Assembly (NCBI GenBank): GCA_902386135.1
Contig: CABMIB010000068.1
Span: forward strand, 1 to 38,703
Source: an uncultured archaeon
GTDB taxonomy: Archaea; Halobacteriota; Methanosarcinia; Methanosarcinales; Methanoperedenaceae
Reading direction: 5' to 3'
DNA: 38,703 nt
Under the pieces are notes generated by a model. That model did no database searches and was not told where the DNA came from. It worked only from the letters and a program-made list of their open reading frames with translations. A program made the translations under genes and the position numbers. Below, in pieces: positions 16,499 to 24,389 of the stretch. Numbering within the stretch: the first letter of the stretch is position 1; the number at the start of each line of letters is the position of its first letter.

Positions 16499-17122
16499 TT
16501 ATACTAATCTATTCTCTTTGATCATTAAAGCCATGTTCATCAGCCTGTTCACGGTCTTGCGCATGCTTTTTAAGCCTTCCTCATCCTCTTTTGCGCCCTC
16601 TGCGCCCCTGTCCTTTGACCACAGCGTCCCGCCCAGGTTCGCGCCGAATGAGCCGCCGCCCACTGGGATTGCCTCGTTTATGACATAAAAGTTAAGTATT
16701 GCCTGTATCGACGGCTCCTGCCCTCCGATGCGGTCGCCCCCTACTGCAAGCGCGGCGCCGGGCTTGTTCTGGATGAAGTGAAGATCCTGCGCTGCTATTG
16801 CCCTGCACCTGTCCATTATGACCTTGGTCTGACCGCTCACCATCCCCTGGTATACCGGCGTGCCGATTATGAGCGCATCAGCCCATTTCAGTCTCTCGTA
16901 GACTTGCACCATATCGTCGTTATGGATGCAGCCCTTCTTTTCCCGTATGCAGTAATCGCAGTGGATGCAGAAGTTGAGTTTTTTCCCCTGGGCTGAGAAA
17001 TATTCGGTCTCTGCGGGATATTTTTCGCTGGCGTACCGCAGCGCTTCTCTCACGATGTAATCGGTTGATGCTTTTCTCGGGCTGCCTGATATGCCGAAGA
17101 GTTTTATTTTTTGTTCGCCCAC
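16499..17122 (-). CDS. isf: Iron-sulfur flavoprotein (Isf family), FMN and [4Fe-4S]
   Basis: Flavodoxin-like NAD(P)H-FMN-reductase-fold protein with an extra cluster. The FMN phosphate loop is GISGSPRKASTDYIV, and just after strand 2 comes the compact cysteine motif CIHCDYC then C (CX2CX2CX6C; Cys55, 58, 61, 68 in the longest frame), typical of Isf from Methanosarcina and Archaeoglobus. GTPVYQGMVSGQTK is the second flavin loop. The longest frame starts at GTG 17131, but AAGGTGA lies directly before the GTG at 17122, giving a good 5-6 nt spacing; I therefore prefer 17122 (207 aa). Isf accepts electrons from ferredoxin and can reduce O2/H2O2 in known cases. It is probably an operon with afpA. 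The TATA-like AT-rich stretch near 17170-17195 could be its promoter. Confidence 0.88.
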   Translation of the reverse strand: MGEQKIKLFGISGSPRKASTDYIVREALRYASEKYPAETEYFSAQGKKLNFCIHCDYCIREKKGCIHNDDMVQVYERLKWADALIIGTPVYQGMVSGQTKVIMDRCRAIAAQDLHFIQNKPGAALAVGGDRIGGQEPSIQAILNFYVINEAIPVGGGSFGANLGGTLWSKDRGAEGAKEDEEGLKSMRKTVNRLMNMALMIKENRLV

Positions 17123-17217
17123 GGTGGTCACCTTTGCATGGATATAGAGGAGCTATTTTATCAAATAACTTTTGTGTATAATTTATATTATATTGTTTAT
17201 CAATTGTTCGGAACGAT

Positions 17218-17484
17218 TTATTCATAAACATCGCTTCTAAAATCGACTCTATGAATCAGGATAAGCTTTTGCTCCCAAATAACTTCATAAACAATTCTGA
17301 ACTTCCCTTTACGTATGCGATACTTATTCTTTTCACCTTTTAGTTTGGCAATATCAAGGGATTTTATAGGAACAGGGTCTTCTTTTAAAACAAGAATCGC
17401 TTCTTTGAGGCGTTCTCTATCATGTTTTTGCAGGGATGAAATAAATTTTAAAGGTTTGCCTTTGATATTTATTTCAAAGGTCAT
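17218..17484 (-). CDS. RelE/ParE-superfamily toxin
   Basis: An 88-aa basic protein with the RelE fold pattern: N-terminal helices (FISSLQKHDRERLKEAILVLKEDP), then KLKGEKNKYRIRKGKFRIVYEV, the classic beta-sheet signature LKG..YRIR.G.YRIVYEV, and a C-terminal IHRVDFRSDVYE that matches the usual HR..VY end. RelE toxins cut mRNA at the ribosome; ParE members poison gyrase; the two cannot be separated here, though the KxRIR/RIVYEV core is RelE-like. Its ATG overlaps the upstream antitoxin stop by 4 bp (17481-17484). It is a complete module with the next gene. Confidence 0.85.
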   Translation of the reverse strand: MTFEINIKGKPLKFISSLQKHDRERLKEAILVLKEDPVPIKSLDIAKLKGEKNKYRIRKGKFRIVYEVIWEQKLILIHRVDFRSDVYE

Positions 17485-17669
17485 GCTTCCAATGCCTTTA
17501 GAAGTTCGGATTCTGAAGCTATTCTATCCTTGCTCCTTATTGCTTTGAGGTCTTCGGCCTCTGGTTCTTCTTCTGGAATTAGCCTATCAACAAGTTTTGA
17601 ATATAGATTCGTAAGCATATCAAGGTCTGCACGAATCTTCTTCAATTCAGCTATAGTTTCGGTTTCCAT
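17481..17669 (-). CDS. Antitoxin partner of the RelE-type toxin
   Basis: A 62-aa acidic protein (METETIAELKKIRADLDML...), predicted helix-rich with a long N-terminal helix, a PEEEPEAED acidic linker and a C-terminal segment IASESELLKALEA likely to wrap the toxin. It shows no classical DNA-binding motif. Identification rests on position: immediately upstream of, and overlapping by ATGA, a RelE-family toxin. Short archaeal antitoxins of this composition are commonly paired with RelE. Confidence 0.75.
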   Translation of the reverse strand: METETIAELKKIRADLDMLTNLYSKLVDRLIPEEEPEAEDLKAIRSKDRIASESELLKALEA

Positions 17670-17915
17670 GCAATATCTTTTAATATTTTAAACCTTATAA
17701 GGATTTTCCATAGCCGTTCTGGTTGAAAATGACGCTGAAATGGGATGTTCCTCAAAGTATCTAACGTATTTGTTATTCGAACGCCATCCCGAAGATATAA
17801 CAGCCTCCCCAATAACGTACCAAAAGGAAATCAGGGTGTCATGTTTATGTATGTTACGGATTCTAAAGAATATCCATATTGAGTTATATTTAAATATCCA
17901 TGAAAACAGATTACA
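17670..17915. other. Intergenic region between two divergent toxin-antitoxin modules
   Basis: This 246-bp stretch carries the promoters of both modules. It also contains one 45-codon open frame on the plus strand (17745-17882, ATG to TGA) without a Shine-Dalgarno; I do not regard it as a supported gene. No repeat of note was seen. Confidence 0.4.
17884..17897 (+). promoter_or_regulatory. TATA box of hicAB
   Basis: TTATATTTAAATAT lies with its centre 24-28 bp before the hicA ATG, the archaeal TATA-to-start distance, so the transcript is probably leaderless. No Shine-Dalgarno is present, in agreement. Confidence 0.6.
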
Positions 17916-18110
17916 ATGAAAGTACGCAAAATTATAAAATTGCTAAAAGCCGATGGTTGGTATCTGGTTGCAACTAAAGGCAGCCATCAACAATACAAGC
18001 ATCCAACCAAACCAGGTAGAGTAACAATCGCTGGTCATCCGGCTGATGATTTGTCGCCAGGAACATTAAACAGTATACTAAAGCAAGCTCAATTAAAAAA
18101 GGTGAAGTAA
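17916..18110 (+). CDS. hicA: HicA-family mRNA interferase toxin
   Basis: A 64-aa double-stranded-RNA-binding-fold toxin that cleaves mRNA. It shows the full family pattern: KIIKLLKADGWYLVATKGSHQQYKHP, with catalytic His24 in GSHQQYKH, then RVTIAGHPADDLSPGTLNSILKQA, where TLNSILKQA is the typical C-terminal helix. Length is normal. It is followed after one base by hicB on the same strand. The Lys/Arg richness is as expected for an RNA-binding toxin. The toxin residues look intact, so the module may be active. Confidence 0.93.
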   Translation: MKVRKIIKLLKADGWYLVATKGSHQQYKHPTKPGRVTIAGHPADDLSPGTLNSILKQAQLKKVK

Positions 18111-18111
18111 T

Positions 18112-18351
18112 ATGTATCGTTTCCTTGTTGTAATCGAAAAAGTAAACAATAACTACTCCGCATATTCACCAGACTTACCCGGCTGTGTGGCTACTGGTGC
18201 TACCCGTGAAGAAACTGAAAAGAATATGTATGAAGCTATAGAAATGCATATACAGGGGTTACTGGAAGATCATCTACCAATTCCAGAATCAAAATCATTT
18301 GCAGAGTATGTGGCGGTTGCTGAAAAATCAAGTATTGAGCAAACGGCTTAA
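18112..18351 (+). CDS. hicB: HicB-family antitoxin
   Basis: A 79-aa partial RNase-H-fold antitoxin. The signature YSAYSPDLPGCVATGATREETEKNMYEAIEMHIQGL is nearly consensus. The C-terminus is short and carries no recognisable ribbon-helix-helix or HTH DNA-binding domain, so self-regulation, if any, would need another mechanism. It starts one base after the hicA stop, with AAGGTGA (end of hicA) as its ribosome-binding site, so translation is coupled. Confidence 0.92.
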   Translation: MYRFLVVIEKVNNNYSAYSPDLPGCVATGATREETEKNMYEAIEMHIQGLLEDHLPIPESKSFAEYVAVAEKSSIEQTA

Positions 18352-18401
18352 TCGCAAGTTGCTGAGCTGCTTACTCCAAAACATCTATCCACGCAATGGT
18401 G

Positions 18402-18422
18402 CCCCGTTTTTCGAAAACAGGG
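18402..18422. terminator. Hairpin between hicB and the IorA-like gene (candidate bidirectional terminator)
   Basis: CCC(C)GTTTT and AAAAC(A)GGG form an inverted repeat with a single mismatch around TCG. It lies between two convergent genes. The 3' flank is not strongly T-rich, so the call is tentative. Confidence 0.35.
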
Positions 18423-18453
18423 TTCCGATTTCCATTACTACTTTATAAAGTGT

Positions 18454-19902
18454 TCAATATCTCGGACACCTCGCCCGCGCCAGAACCACCGAAATCCCCT
18501 TCTTCTTGAGCTTTTCCTCAAGTAAACCCTTAATATCAATATCAGCCTGCGGGTTTATTATCTCCGTATCCTGAACACAAGATTCAACCAACCCCGTCAG
18601 ATCAGGAACCTGCTGCCCTCCCGTCATAGCTGCAATATCGTTTTGCAGCACTACCACTACCACTTCATGTTTATTATGGACTGCGTTGATAAGCCCAGCC
18701 ATCCCTGAATGTGCAAGACCGAAATCCCCGATTATTGCAATCCCCTTCCTGTTAAATCCGCAGGCAGTACCGATGGCCGAACCCAGGGAGAACGCCGCGT
18801 CAAGAAGAGAAAGAGGCGGCTGTGAAGTCAGTATGGCACATCCAAGGTCGCCTGCAACAGGCACGTTCAGTTCCTTTATCGCGCTGTACAGAGGGATATA
18901 CGGGCAATCCTCGCATACAGGGCGCTCCCCCCTTTCCTCAACTGTCTGCGACGTGATATTATGCGCCACATTATCCTTATGGATATTTTCGATCGCTTTT
19001 TGTATGTCCTTGATTTCAACAAGCCCGTAAGGCATATGACCTGTGTGTTTTCCTGAGACTTTCCCCGGTAACTGTTTTTCTATAACAGGTTCGGTTTCTT
19101 CCACAACAAGTACGCGCTCATGCTCATCCAGGAAGCGTTTGATCATATCCTGAGGCAGCGGGTTAACAAGCCCGAGAGAAAGGTGTGAGAAGTTCTCGGG
19201 GATCACTGATTCTACCAGCGATGATGGGAAGCCTGAAGATATTATCCCGATAGTCCCTCTTTTTTTATAAACATTCAATTGGCATCTTTCTGCGTATTTG
19301 CACATTTCAGGAAATGAAGTGCTGTGAAAGCGCTGATGCTTGCCCAGCATAGTAAGATGCCATATTTTTTTATCGAACGATTGCGGTTTGTAGTCCGGTT
19401 TATTTATCCTGTTGAAGTTCCCCTCGCTTTTAAGAAGCCTGTCGGTAATCCTGATTATTACGGTGGTGCTTACTTTTTCTGATAATCCGAACGCTTCCCT
19501 GATGCTGAGGTAAAGAGCTTCAGGCGTCGAGGGATCAAATACAGGAACCTCTGCAATAAGCCCGTAAAACCGCGAATCCTGCTCGTTCTGGGATTTCTGC
19601 ACACCGGGGTCATCCCCTGCAAAGATCACCACGCCTGCGCCTATCGTATTGGTCGCAGAAGTTATCAGGGGGTCAGACAGGATATTCATCCCCACATGCT
19701 TTGTTATAACAGCGCTGCGTTCCCCACAGACGGATGAGCCAAGCGCGATTTCAAGAGCAACTTTTTCATTGACAGACCATTCGTGCCTTATTTTCTCCCC
19801 AAGTGCCTCCATCAACCCGGTTACCGGATAGCCCGGAACACCTGTTACTATTTTTACGCCGCTGTCAAGGAGCGCACAAACGGCAGCATCCGTTCCGATC
19901 AT
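18454..19902 (-). CDS. IorA-like thiamine-pyrophosphate enzyme lacking the ferredoxin domain
   Basis: 482-aa 2-oxoacid oxidoreductase-family protein resembling the alpha subunit of indolepyruvate:ferredoxin oxidoreductase. N-terminal pyrimidine-binding domain with NEKVALEIALG (45-55); central domain with VVEETEP; CxxCP (330-334); and TPP-binding C-terminal domain with GDLGC (351-355), GDFGLAHSGMAGLINAVHN (392-410) and QNDIAAMTGGQ (420-430), matching GDSTFFHSG and DNRTTAMTGHQ of IorA. True IorA is about 580-640 aa and ends with two [4Fe-4S] motifs; this one stops right before them (ARARCPRY), and no cluster motif is encoded downstream, so it is not a frameshift. No beta subunit (iorB) is nearby. 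It overlaps the marker-11 gene by 4 bp. Substrate and electron acceptor are unknown. Confidence 0.82.
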   Translation of the reverse strand: MIGTDAAVCALLDSGVKIVTGVPGYPVTGLMEALGEKIRHEWSVNEKVALEIALGSSVCGERSAVITKHVGMNILSDPLITSATNTIGAGVVIFAGDDPGVQKSQNEQDSRFYGLIAEVPVFDPSTPEALYLSIREAFGLSEKVSTTVIIRITDRLLKSEGNFNRINKPDYKPQSFDKKIWHLTMLGKHQRFHSTSFPEMCKYAERCQLNVYKKRGTIGIISSGFPSSLVESVIPENFSHLSLGLVNPLPQDMIKRFLDEHERVLVVEETEPVIEKQLPGKVSGKHTGHMPYGLVEIKDIQKAIENIHKDNVAHNITSQTVEERGERPVCEDCPYIPLYSAIKELNVPVAGDLGCAILTSQPPLSLLDAAFSLGSAIGTACGFNRKGIAIIGDFGLAHSGMAGLINAVHNKHEVVVVVLQNDIAAMTGGQQVPDLTGLVESCVQDTEIINPQADIDIKGLLEEKLKKKGISVVLARARCPRY

Positions 19903-20783
19903 AGCGTCACCGATTCATCATTGCGCGAAAACCAGGGAAGTGCTGCAAGAGCGCCTATGATGCCTTTTCCGCCGATGCATATCTCAACCCCGGCCTCTTT
20001 CGCGGTTTTTAATGTCAGCTCTTTTGTTATCATCCTGCTCCTGCAAAGCTGGCTGTATTCCATAAGAGAAGCGGCATCAAAATCAGACAATGCGACCATT
20101 CCCGTTTCTTTGGACACGCTGTATTCCAGAAGCCCTTCTTTTATTCCTTCAAGCAACTCTTTCTTTGCGCCTTCAACGCATGCAAATTCAAGCACGGTCG
20201 CGACACAATTCTGTGTCTTGTCAGGTACGGGATAAAGCTGGACAAGCGTATGGGAGATGTACTTGTGTTCGAGCGAATCGACTGCTGCCGCGATATTATG
20301 AGCCAGCGTCCATGTCGCACCCACTTCTTTTGAGTCAGTGTTATCTATTCCTATGAGCGCTCTTTCCCTTCTCGGTACAACGATCGTACCGCTTGCGCGC
20401 TTTCCGCCGCCTGATTCCGAGATCCGGCAGCGCAGGACACCGCTTGCGTAAGCCCTGCATGTCGTTGCACCGACGCCTCCGCCCCCGAGACCGCTGTAGG
20501 TTATCTCTATCTCTTTATTATTGACAATGACGGATTCAATGCCGGCAGCCGCAACCGAGGACTGAAGTTGAAGATCTGAGTTCCCTGTCCTGACGAGGTA
20601 GCGCATCATATCCCCGACAGAGCGGCTTTTAATGACGAGCGGGCTCTTGGAATAATGGTACAGTGCCCAGGCGGAGCCGCCATAGCAACTGGAGTGTTCC
20701 ATTATCTCAACATGTTCGTTTTTCATGTCCGCTACGGCATAAATGCCTTTATAGGGGATTGTGTAGGGGTCTGATAGGCGCAT
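19899..20783 (-). CDS. mmp11: Methanogenesis marker protein 11 (TiaS-like domain)
   Basis: 294-aa protein matching, by recall, the family found almost only in methanogens and their methane-oxidising relatives. The C-terminal part contains GIDNTDSKEVGATWTLAHNIA (145-165), which resembles the ATP-binding GIDDTDS motif of TiaS, the tRNA-Ile2 agmatinylcytidine synthetase. A glycine-rich loop GLGGGGVGATTCRAYASGVLRCR (98-120) precedes it. Biochemical function is not known. It is the first gene of a two-gene minus-strand operon; its stop overlaps the IorA-like start by 4 bp (ATGA), implying tight coupling. Only 34 bp separate it from the divergent S16 protease, so the promoters overlap. It is the best lineage marker in this window. 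Confidence 0.8.
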   Translation of the reverse strand: MRLSDPYTIPYKGIYAVADMKNEHVEIMEHSSCYGGSAWALYHYSKSPLVIKSRSVGDMMRYLVRTGNSDLQLQSSVAAAGIESVIVNNKEIEITYSGLGGGGVGATTCRAYASGVLRCRISESGGGKRASGTIVVPRRERALIGIDNTDSKEVGATWTLAHNIAAAVDSLEHKYISHTLVQLYPVPDKTQNCVATVLEFACVEGAKKELLEGIKEGLLEYSVSKETGMVALSDFDAASLMEYSQLCRSRMITKELTLKTAKEAGVEICIGGKGIIGALAALPWFSRNDESVTL

Positions 20784-20817
20784 AATTTACAGTGGTTTTA
20801 AGTATTTTATCTAATAT

Positions 20818-22686
20818 ATGAGTATTTGTGAAGAAATGAACAAGAAATTCGTTTGGGTTATCTTAATACTTTTAATTGCATTGAGCAACGTTAAAGCCTT
20901 GGAGGATGGGGTTACAATCCCGCTCGTAGCTGATCGCAGCGCAGATGGGGGGGGAGATGAAGGTGTGCTGCTTGGAGCCCGGATAATAGTCACAAATGGA
21001 ACAGGGCATGTTTTTGTGGATACGAACCCTTACACGCAGGTCGATCTTCAGGGCTCGGCAAGGCTTGCCGCGATGGTGGCTTCCGACGTGATGGGGATAG
21101 ATGAGAGAACCTATGATTTTTATTATATCATTGATATAAGCTCCCCTATCATAGGAGGACCATCCGCAGGCGGAGCACTGACAGTAGCAACTATTGCAGC
21201 CATGAACAACTGGACGCTGAAGCCGGACGTTGTGATGACAGGCATGATAAACCCGGATGAATCCATAGGTCCTGTTGGCGGTATCCCTTACAAGTTAGAG
21301 GCGGCGGCTGCTAAAAATGCCACTCTTTTCCTTATCCCGCAGGGGCAAAGCACCGTTACAGTCAGGAAGACCACAGGCAGCACAAATGGTACTTTCATAA
21401 TCAGCCAGGTAAAGGACGAGACCGTTGATGTTGTTGAACTTGGGAAAAAATTAAATGTCACGGTGAAGGAAGTCGGTACGATAGAAGATGCTGTTCTGGC
21501 TTTTACGGGGAACGAGATAAAAAAACCTGAGTATAACGGTACTATTATTACCCCGGGTTACCTCGGCCTGCTTGAACCTCTTGCGACCAAATTAAATAAA
21601 GAATCCAGCGATATGTACAATGGGACGGCTGCTCTTGTGCCTCAGGACGATAAATTCCTGAAGCAGGCTAAAGATATCCGCAGCCAGGCAGATGGTATGT
21701 ACGATAATAAGAAATACTATGCAGCAACCTCATTGTACTTTAATTCAATGGTTAACATGCGCACAGCACAGTGGAATTACGGGTACGGCAAAGCAGGGGA
21801 TAAAGAGCAGTATCTTAACGACCTGTCAGGTAAAGTGGAAAAACAGATCAGCAGCTCGGAGACAGATCTTGAGAACTTCAAAATGTACGGTGTAACGGAT
21901 GCGGGCGCTGTCGGCGCGGCTGAATCCAGGATAACTACTGCAAGGGCGAGGCTTGATGATGCAAAGAAACTCAACGGTTCCAAGGATATGATTCCCCCGC
22001 TTGCTCTTGCAAATGAAAGGGCGCGCACGGCGCAGTGGTGGCTGACGCTTGCATCACCCAGTGGGAAAATAATTCCGGAAAGCATATTGAAAGACCGTGC
22101 AGGCTGGTACCTGAGCCAGGCGCAGTCGATAGATACCTATATGCAGGCGCTGATGTCCGAAAGCGCGGCACACCCGGACATTACCACCATCTCAAGTGAG
22201 GATATTGATCATGCCCAGAAAGAAATGATGCAGGGATACTATGCGGGTGCGATTTTCGATGCCCTGCAGGCTACAGTGAAATCCAGTACCATCATAGGGT
22301 TGCTCGGTGAGGTCGATGCTACCAAAAAGGCCGAGCAGAGCGCCAGTGCCGCAGAAGCAGCTATAAATGAAGCCAGGAGGAGCGGTATCGAGCCCACGCT
22401 CGCGGTGAGCGCGTATGAATATGCCGATACTATGACCGAGCCTGTTGACAAGATCAACCAGTACACTTATGCCAAAATGGTCGCAAAGACCTCGCTGGTG
22501 CTTGATTCCCATGCTGTATCCACCAACCAGACACCGATAAAACCTGCGCTTACGCCGTTTATGGAAGAGACGCCGCTGCCTGCTCAGACCGCAAACGCAA
22601 CGGCACAAAGAACAAAAGCCCCGGCTTTTGAGGCTATCGCAGCGATCATAGTAATATTTATTGCAAGGCGCCTGAACAAGGGTTAG
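20818..22686 (+). CDS. Exported Lon-type (S16) serine protease without AAA domain, C-terminally anchored
   Basis: 622-aa protease with the Ser-Lys dyad of Lon but no ATPase. N-terminal signal helix (about 9-28); S16 domain (about 30-235) with GGPSAGGALTVATIAAM (113-129, Ser116), TGMINPDESIGPVGGIPYKLEAA (Lys159) and FLIPQGQ; then about 330 residues of mainly helical repeats. The C-terminus APAFEAIAAIIVIF then ARRLNKG resembles a PGF-CTERM signal with PAF in place of PGF, so it may be archaeosortase-processed or simply a TM anchor. Start: ATG 20818 is the longest frame; ATG 20836 (MNKKFVWVILI) gives a more usual signal peptide and lies about 25-35 bp from TATA-like AAGTATTTTAT, so it may be the true start. 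Substrates would be extracytoplasmic proteins. Confidence 0.85.
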   Translation: MSICEEMNKKFVWVILILLIALSNVKALEDGVTIPLVADRSADGGGDEGVLLGARIIVTNGTGHVFVDTNPYTQVDLQGSARLAAMVASDVMGIDERTYDFYYIIDISSPIIGGPSAGGALTVATIAAMNNWTLKPDVVMTGMINPDESIGPVGGIPYKLEAAAAKNATLFLIPQGQSTVTVRKTTGSTNGTFIISQVKDETVDVVELGKKLNVTVKEVGTIEDAVLAFTGNEIKKPEYNGTIITPGYLGLLEPLATKLNKESSDMYNGTAALVPQDDKFLKQAKDIRSQADGMYDNKKYYAATSLYFNSMVNMRTAQWNYGYGKAGDKEQYLNDLSGKVEKQISSSETDLENFKMYGVTDAGAVGAAESRITTARARLDDAKKLNGSKDMIPPLALANERARTAQWWLTLASPSGKIIPESILKDRAGWYLSQAQSIDTYMQALMSESAAHPDITTISSEDIDHAQKEMMQGYYAGAIFDALQATVKSSTIIGLLGEVDATKKAEQSASAAEAAINEARRSGIEPTLAVSAYEYADTMTEPVDKINQYTYAKMVAKTSLVLDSHAVSTNQTPIKPALTPFMEETPLPAQTANATAQRTKAPAFEAIAAIIVIFIARRLNKG

Positions 22687-22716
22687 CAGGATATGGTCCA
22701 CAGGATATATTTACGG

Positions 22717-23415
22717 TTATTTGTAATCTCGTTTCGAGTATGAGTATTTTGAAGCTTTGCCTCCATTGGTAACTATGTATAGCCATTCATAAACTGATTT
22801 TATCGTCCCGAATTGCTGGAACCTGCGCATTGAGAATCCGACTTTCATACGATCATCCAGCATCACACGCCCTATTTTTCGCATTCTCCTTGCAATCTCA
22901 AGGTCATCGCCTGCATCGATACACCGGTACATGCCAGCACTGATAAAGGCTCTTTTATCAAATGCAGTGTTGCATCCCAGCGTATAATACAGGGTGCGGG
23001 TATAATACCCGATTCTGGAGAAAGTATTTGCACCCATAATAGAGATTTTGTGTTTTATCCCCTCTTCAATCGGATAAACAGTCCCATAGAGTTGAACAAT
23101 ATCTTGCGACTCGAAATCATTCTTTATTATCTCAAGCCATTCGGGAGGAATAATGCAATCTGCATCGGTGGTAGCAATGATATTCCCCTGAGCACTCAAT
23201 ACACCATCATTCCTGGCTCCTCCTACCTTTTTGCTTGTCTGGGTCATAACTTCATCTGCATATGCCCGTGCCAGTTCACATGTTCTGTCCTTCGAATTTC
23301 CATCAACTACGATGAGCTCGTATTCGTCCCTATTAAGTGTCTGATGGCTGAGGGACTCAAGACAGGTTGTAATGCTGCCTTCTTCATTGTAGGTGGGGAT
23401 AATTACGGATATCAT
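22717..23415 (-). CDS. Family 2 glycosyltransferase
   Basis: 232-aa GT-A glycosyltransferase. Nucleotide-sugar binding domain starts at residue 2 (ISVIIPTYNEEGSI), DGNSKDRT follows, and the metal-binding motif is DAD at 84-86 (ATTDADCIIPPEWL). GARNDG (66-71) and a C-terminal GDDLEIARRMRKIG (acceptor-side ED-like motif) are present. No membrane helix is obvious, so it probably acts at the inner face of the membrane using a nucleotide sugar. It is the last of three genes; its ATG overlaps the GT4 stop by 4 bp. Acceptor and sugar unknown. Confidence 0.88.
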   Translation of the reverse strand: MISVIIPTYNEEGSITTCLESLSHQTLNRDEYELIVVDGNSKDRTCELARAYADEVMTQTSKKVGGARNDGVLSAQGNIIATTDADCIIPPEWLEIIKNDFESQDIVQLYGTVYPIEEGIKHKISIMGANTFSRIGYYTRTLYYTLGCNTAFDKRAFISAGMYRCIDAGDDLEIARRMRKIGRVMLDDRMKVGFSMRRFQQFGTIKSVYEWLYIVTNGGKASKYSYSKRDYK

Positions 23416-24389
23416 GTTTCGATCAGCTTCCTATAAAGACTACAATGCATATTTGCAATATTTTTAATGTCATACTGTTCGGTGAAAGCACGTGACCTGA
23501 CAGAATAGCGCCTTAATGAATCATCATCTGTGATCTGCGCTGCAGCCTCCTTTATATTATTAAAGAAGTGCACCATGTCTCCAAAAATATTTCTGAATTC
23601 CGGTATTCCGCGGGCAACTACCGGCAGATCGCAGGCTAATGCCTCTAGGATTACTAATCCAAAAGTTTCTGCATAAGAAGGCATGAAAAATACATCTGAT
23701 CCACTGTACGCTTCTATGATATCAGGGATAAATCCCGTAAATATAGTATTGTCCCCACAAAGGCTCTTCATTAGTTTTATCTGAAAATAATCTTTTGAGA
23801 GCGCCCCATAGGGGACTCCGCCAATCCAGATCCACCGTATCTCAGGATACATTCTTGAGAGTTTAATAAAATCATATATTCCCTTACGTGTCGTCTGCTG
23901 TGCTACAGTAAGTACCACTTTTTCATCATCCTCAATATTTAATTTTTCTCTGAAAATCTTCCGTTTATTTTCATCTCTTTTGAAAAAATCCCGATCAATC
24001 CCATTAGGTATCAGCGTAGTGGGAATATCTGGTAGCATTTGCTCGATTTCACGTTGACATGGTACTGAAACGTTAATAATATGATCAAACTTTCGATATA
24101 TATCGGGATAATAACTATTGATGGATCTGCTGAATGCCAGATTGCCTTCATTGACGCGAGGCGTAGAGTGCGCAGTTAATATTTTGACACCATGAGAATA
24201 TTTCCTATTTAGAAGCGATAATGGTCCGAAAGTGTGGTAATGAACAACATCAAAGTCATAATTGCCCGAATTCCATGATACATCTATGTCCGGCATTCGG
24301 GATAACTGCTTGTAGAGTGTCTTTGCTACTGTTGAACATCCAATATATTTAAGAGAGAGAATATCCTCAGCAAAAATGTTCACTCGCAT
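23412..24389 (-). CDS. Family 4 (GT-B) glycosyltransferase
   Basis: 325-aa retaining GT-B transferase. The donor domain begins near residue 155 (VVLTVAQQTTRKGIYDFIKL) and has the GT4 signature PSYAETFGLVILEALACDLPVVA, with the E-x7-E pair at Glu241 and Glu249. The N-terminal acceptor domain contains DVVHYHTFGP and IPNGIDRDFF. Slightly short for GT4 (340-400 aa) but the motifs are complete. It lies between the flavoprotein and GT2 genes, overlapping by 1 bp and 4 bp, so the three are one operon. The likely role is extension of a glycolipid or surface glycan. Confidence 0.88.
   Translation of the reverse strand: MRVNIFAEDILSLKYIGCSTVAKTLYKQLSRMPDIDVSWNSGNYDFDVVHYHTFGPLSLLNRKYSHGVKILTAHSTPRVNEGNLAFSRSINSYYPDIYRKFDHIINVSVPCQREIEQMLPDIPTTLIPNGIDRDFFKRDENKRKIFREKLNIEDDEKVVLTVAQQTTRKGIYDFIKLSRMYPEIRWIWIGGVPYGALSKDYFQIKLMKSLCGDNTIFTGFIPDIIEAYSGSDVFFMPSYAETFGLVILEALACDLPVVARGIPEFRNIFGDMVHFFNNIKEAAAQITDDDSLRRYSVRSRAFTEQYDIKNIANMHCSLYRKLIET

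Noticed and set aside
16920-17231. 103-codon minus frame overlapping the Isf start
   Set aside because: Two thirds of it overlaps the Isf coding region in another frame and reads as an Arg-rich shadow; only its first 30 residues are unique.
17745-17882. 45-codon plus frame between the two toxin-antitoxin modules
   Set aside because: No ribosome-binding site, no recognisable pattern, and it overlaps the promoter region of hicAB; length is within chance expectation.
18380-18454. Possible frameshifted ferredoxin domain after the IorA-like gene
   Set aside because: I read the downstream sequence on the minus strand and saw no CxxCxxC pattern, so the protein ends naturally.
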